Positions 6,431-9,091 of a DNA stretch of 9,091 nt are shown here, piece by piece. Both the position numbers and the translations under genes were made by a program. Every line of letters starts with the position of its first letter. The stretch's first letter is position 1. Under the pieces are notes generated by a model, which did not search any database, was not told the DNA's origin, and worked only from the letters and a program-made list of their open reading frames with translations. Where the stretch lies: positions 1 to 9,091 of the forward strand of contig UWSE01000021.1 of NCBI GenBank assembly GCA_900551955.1. Reading direction: 5' to 3'. Source of the DNA: an uncultured Mollicutes bacterium (GTDB lineage: Bacteria; Bacillota_I; Bacilli_A; UBA3375).

Positions 6431-7774
6431 ATGAATTTTTTACAAGATAAAACATTAACAGCAGGTTTAGAACACTTCTCTGAAAGTATTTGGCTTGTAG
6501 CAATTTGGTTCGTTATTGCTTTAGGTGCGTATTTTGTCGGGAAAACATTATTTTCACTTAAAAATAAAATATCTGAGCCAAGCCAATTAAACTTCGCCAA
6601 CTTTATAGGTCCAGCTTCAATTTCCTTAGGTGCAATGGTTGGAGCCGGAGCAACCGTTGGTGTAATTGGTGCACTTAATAAATATGTTACTGCAGCAAAT
6701 GGTGACTCTGCATTAGTTTACTTTGAATCTATCGCTGGATGGGCATTCTTAATAGCTATTATTTTAGTACCTATTAGTTACTGTGAGCCATTAGTGGCAA
6801 AAGTAATGAAATCAAAACCACGTCAATATATTTCTAAATATATTGGAAAAATTCCTGGGACTATATATGCTGTATGTTTCGTATCATTAACTGTATTTGG
6901 ATTTGGTGGATTTCAATTTAGTGGGATTGATTCTGTAGGAATGTATGTTACTCAAGAATTTATGGGTATGCAACCATTAAGTCAAGCAATGCAATTCTTA
7001 ATTTTCGTATTACCTGTGTTCTTAGTTGTTGCAGCATTAGTATTAAGTAAAAAACACGAAGTGTTTATGAATGCAATGACATTTATGATTGGTACTGCGA
7101 TTGTATTATACTTTATTTTCTTCGGAATCTTCTTATTTAAAACAGGAGGATACATTCCAACATTCTTTGATAACTTGATGAAAGGGATGTCTCAACCAAT
7201 TACAATGGGAATTGGGATTCCATTAGGAATTGTATTAGGAGCACAAAAAGTAATTCAAACAGCAGAAACTGGTTTAGGAGCATTAGCAATGGCTGTGCAA
7301 GAAAACGATTCTAAACCACGTGAAGCGGGTATAATTGCTTTATTCCCAACAGCAATTACAGTAATCGTATCAATTTTTGTAACTTCTTACATTGTTTCTT
7401 ATGGTTTCAACAACGGTATTTTCAATTTACCACAAGCAGATGCTTCTATTCGTTTAGGAAGTTTCTTCAAAACAGCTGGTGAAGTGGTACCAACATTTGG
7501 ACCAATTGTATTATGTATCTTTACATTATTCTCATCTATAACTACTATTTTAGGTTCTTTCTATTACTTAGGTAAATTATTCCCAGGTAATGAAAATAGA
7601 AATATTGCTATTTACTTATTATTAATATTAATCGCTGGTACTTTAGCAGTATTCGGAGCTACATTAGTATTTGAGGCAGTAGACTTATTGTTATTAGTAT
7701 TAATTTTATTAAACTTAAGTGCATTATCTATCTTTGCCGCAAAAGGTTATAAAGAATACGTTAAGAAAAAATAA
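6431..7774 (+). CDS. AGCS-family (alanine/glycine:cation symporter-like) membrane transporter, divergent
   Basis: This is a very hydrophobic integral membrane protein of 447 residues, probably taking up a small amino acid with Na+ or H+. By eye there are about 10-11 membrane segments, for example near 18-40, 102-118, 185-206, 214-236, 300-324, 354-375 and 392-414. Family-like landmarks are the glycine-rich GAMVGAGATVGVIGAL (67-82, compare GxGNIxGVA), ETGLGALAMA (279-288, compare EIGxGSAPxA), and SSITTILGSFYYLGK (368-382, compare FAFTTILGWYYYG). It ends with a short basic tail (YKEYVKKK). The in-frame ATG at 6425 would add two residues; 6431 is preferred on ribosome-site spacing. The gene is a single-gene unit between its own promoter and terminator. 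Substrate cannot be read from sequence, and the motif differences suggest a diverged clade. Confidence 0.8.
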   Translation: MNFLQDKTLTAGLEHFSESIWLVAIWFVIALGAYFVGKTLFSLKNKISEPSQLNFANFIGPASISLGAMVGAGATVGVIGALNKYVTAANGDSALVYFESIAGWAFLIAIILVPISYCEPLVAKVMKSKPRQYISKYIGKIPGTIYAVCFVSLTVFGFGGFQFSGIDSVGMYVTQEFMGMQPLSQAMQFLIFVLPVFLVVAALVLSKKHEVFMNAMTFMIGTAIVLYFIFFGIFLFKTGGYIPTFFDNLMKGMSQPITMGIGIPLGIVLGAQKVIQTAETGLGALAMAVQENDSKPREAGIIALFPTAITVIVSIFVTSYIVSYGFNNGIFNLPQADASIRLGSFFKTAGEVVPTFGPIVLCIFTLFSSITTILGSFYYLGKLFPGNENRNIAIYLLLILIAGTLAVFGATLVFEAVDLLLLVLILLNLSALSIFAAKGYKEYVKKK

Positions 7775-7781
7775 TTGATGT

Positions 7782-7806
7782 AAAAAGGATCGTAAGATCC
7801 TTTTTT
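7782..7806 (+). terminator. Intrinsic terminator after the transporter gene
   Basis: Hairpin AAAAAGGATC (7782-7791), loop GTAA (7792-7795), GATCCTTTTT (7796-7805), ending in six T. The loop is a stable GNRA-type tetraloop closed by a C-G pair. It lies 7 bases after the stop codon. The symmetrical A- and T-runs could allow bidirectional action. Confidence 0.9.
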
Positions 7807-7884
7807 GTAATATTGACCATCTTTAAATGTTTTAACTTATTTACTGAAAAAGATAGTATAAACTTGCTCAAATTCATATAATTT

Positions 7885-7981
<97 letters not shown>

Positions 7982-7997
7982 TAACTAAAGGAGTGAT

Positions 7998-8285
7998 ATG
8001 AGAATAGATTTAGATAAATCTTTAAAAGATAATCTCAATAGTGATATAGATATAATTGAAATCGATGATAATTTTTATAATACCAAATCTGAGTTGACAT
8101 TAATTAATCAAGATCTAATCGATAATGTTTATCAAGTAGTCGATAGATTTAATTGTTTTAATAATAGCATTAATAAAAATATAAACCAACTAGTTGATAA
8201 TTTTGAAAGTTTTGATCAAAACATAGCAAAGGAATTTAAAGAAAATGGGTTTAGAAAATTTAGTAAAACTATTACAAATAAATAA
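7998..8285 (+). CDS. Small helical protein, candidate WXG100/Lap-like partner of an LXG effector
   Basis: I do not recognise this 95-residue protein with certainty. It is acidic, rich in Asn/Asp/Ile, has no tryptophan, signal peptide or membrane segment, and most of it (about residues 36-84) reads as amphipathic helix with a late FDQNIAKEF stretch. Size, helicity and position as first gene before a large helical protein fit the small secretion partners encoded ahead of LXG effectors in type VIIb systems (DUF3130, DUF5344 and similar). It lacks a WXG motif. The start at 7998 is supported by AAAGGAG four bases upstream. Its 3' end overlaps the next gene by 41 bases in another frame. Real gene very likely; the partner role is inference from context. 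Confidence 0.72.
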   Translation: MRIDLDKSLKDNLNSDIDIIEIDDNFYNTKSELTLINQDLIDNVYQVVDRFNCFNNSINKNINQLVDNFESFDQNIAKEFKENGFRKFSKTITNK

Positions 8286-8508
8286 GGATTTAGCTTACCA
8301 AAACAGTTGTTTAAATAAAATTAATACGATTAATGATGATTATATTATGATAATTAATTATTTAAATAAGCTAAAAGTAGTAAACGAAGAGACAATTATC
8401 CAATGTGTAAATTCGTTATCTGTATTAATGAATAATGTTACTAGCAACATTAGTAATAATGCTAAGCTTATGATTAACAACAATATAGTGTTTTGTATCA
8501 AGCATTAG
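8245..8508 (+). CDS. Second small helical protein, candidate Lap-like partner or N-terminal part of the next protein
   Basis: This is an 87-residue, Asn/Ile/Leu-rich protein predicted by eye to be helical throughout, with three cysteines (residues 22, 54, 84) and no tryptophan, signal peptide or membrane segment. The ATG at 8245 lies inside the previous gene; AAAGGA (8228-8233) is 11 bases upstream, an acceptable but long spacing. Function is unrecognised. As the second small gene ahead of a large LXG-like protein it could be the second Lap-type partner. Its last residues (INNNIVFCIKH) look less helical than the rest, and the next frame begins just there, so a frameshift joining it to the downstream protein is a serious alternative. 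Confidence 0.6.
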   Translation: MGLENLVKLLQINKDLAYQNSCLNKINTINDDYIMIINYLNKLKVVNEETIIQCVNSLSVLMNNVTSNISNNAKLMINNNIVFCIKH

Positions 8509-9091
8509 AACAATATATAAACCAACTGGAAAATAAAGTTTTTGAACTACAAACTTTTAGTGATGACAAATCATCTACCAGTCTATCATTATTAGCCATT
8601 AAAGAAAAAATTGATGATCAAGCGATAACGAATTTAAAACAAATGATTGAAGTATTTAGAGAGATTCAAATCAAACTAAATTACGCCAAAGAATATTATA
8701 GTGAATATTGTGGTAATATTTCGCTTGATGAAGAAGATTTGTTGCAAAATATTGAATATGTCAAACGAACAATCAATTATTATGATGACCTAGAATATTC
8801 ACTTCGTCTAGTACCAGAATTAAATGTAATTCACGATGTTGAGCAAATTAAAGATAAACTCCATGAGCTATTAGTGATGTATCAACAAAAATTAGACGGT
8901 ATGTATCAATTTGAGGATAGCATTCGTCATTTATTTACTAACGAAATAGATGAATTAAAAGCCATTCAAGGTAATATAGAAGATATGAATGCTATTAGCG
9001 GTTATGATGGCCTATTAAGATTGTCATCCTTGGTATCGAACTCTTGTAATGTGGATGATCCTCCTGTTTTAGAAAATTTCGATAATTATGA
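8493..9091 (+). CDS. LXG-like helical N-terminal domain of a candidate type VII secretion effector, 3'-truncated by the window edge
   Basis: The frame is open from just after a TAA at 8475-8477 to the window end, giving 199 residues if the TTG at 8493 is the start. It is a long helical array: a first helix YQALEQYINQLENKVFELQTF, a helix LLAIKEKIDDQAITNLKQMIEVFREI, then ISLDEEDLLQNIEYVKRTINYYDDL (76-100) and IKDKLHELLVMYQQKLDGM. This order, with an acidic SLDEEDL link about 75 residues in, resembles the LXG domain (Pfam PF04740) that targets polymorphic toxins to the T7SSb machine. The usual glycine before the second helix is replaced (SSTSLS). Around residues 165-199 the pattern becomes less helical, possibly a linker. 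No ATG occurs at a sensible start and no Shine-Dalgarno precedes the TTG. Toxin domain and immunity gene would lie beyond base 9091. Confidence 0.6.
   Translation, partial: MYQALEQYINQLENKVFELQTFSDDKSSTSLSLLAIKEKIDDQAITNLKQMIEVFREIQIKLNYAKEYYSEYCGNISLDEEDLLQNIEYVKRTINYYDDLEYSLRLVPELNVIHDVEQIKDKLHELLVMYQQKLDGMYQFEDSIRHLFTNEIDELKAIQGNIEDMNAISGYDGLLRLSSLVSNSCNVDDPPVLENFDNY

Noticed and set aside
6412..6600. 62-residue open frame on the minus strand
   Set aside because: It is antisense to the transporter start and overlaps its promoter; no coding signals.
7877..7882. TATAAT hexamer as another promoter upstream of the tandem repeat
   Set aside because: No TGn extension and no -35 match at 16-18 bases. 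TTGACC at 7813-7818 is far too distant. In AT-rich non-coding DNA this is likely chance, although a transcript from here would carry the AU repeat as a hairpin.
8485..8505. Programmed -1 frameshift joining the second small gene to the LXG-like frame
   Set aside because: The direction of shift would be right, but I see no canonical X XXY YYZ slippery heptamer or clear downstream stem. Kept only as one of the alternatives.

Overview
The window looks like chromosome from a very AT-rich bacterium of the low-GC Gram-positive (Bacillota) to Mollicutes-like range. The support is strong AAGGAG-type ribosome binding sites, TATAAT promoters, A/T-ending codons and the style of the F1 ATPase proteins. 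The standard code fits: the tryptophans I checked are TGG and no core gene has an internal TGA. All eight visible stop codons are TAA or TAG. I cannot name the genus from this sequence.

Layout. Bases 1-3308 hold the 3' half of an F-type ATP synthase operon: atpA (5' end outside the window), atpG, atpD and atpC. The genes are tightly packed, and two junctions overlap by exactly 8 bases. AtpC is only 78 residues and lacks the usual C-terminal helical (inhibitory) domain. A strong intrinsic terminator follows directly. Bases 3332-6370 hold a promoter and a 1004-residue AddA/RecB-type helicase-nuclease, with no addB partner in view. Bases 6376-7806 hold a consensus sigma-A type promoter, a divergent AGCS-family (amino acid:cation symporter) membrane protein and an intrinsic terminator.

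Bases 7807-9091 are the most unusual part. A non-coding stretch carries a 31-bp imperfect tandem repeat. The second copy runs directly into a perfect (AT)16 tract, which ends two bases before an extended -10 box. Downstream lies a compact, overlapping set of three genes. The first two encode small (95 and 87 residue) Asn/Asp-rich helical proteins. The third is open to the window end and its first ~165 residues are a helical array resembling the N-terminal LXG domain of type VII secretion (T7SSb) effectors. The arrangement of two small helical proteins followed by a large helical protein matches LXG effector operons with their Lap/WXG100-like partners. Family membership is my inference: the name-giving glycine is not evident, and the toxin end lies beyond the window.

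How it fits together. The ATP synthase, repair nuclease and transporter are three separately transcribed housekeeping units. The last unit looks like an accessory module, possibly secreted or for interbacterial competition, whose promoter may switch by repeat-length change.
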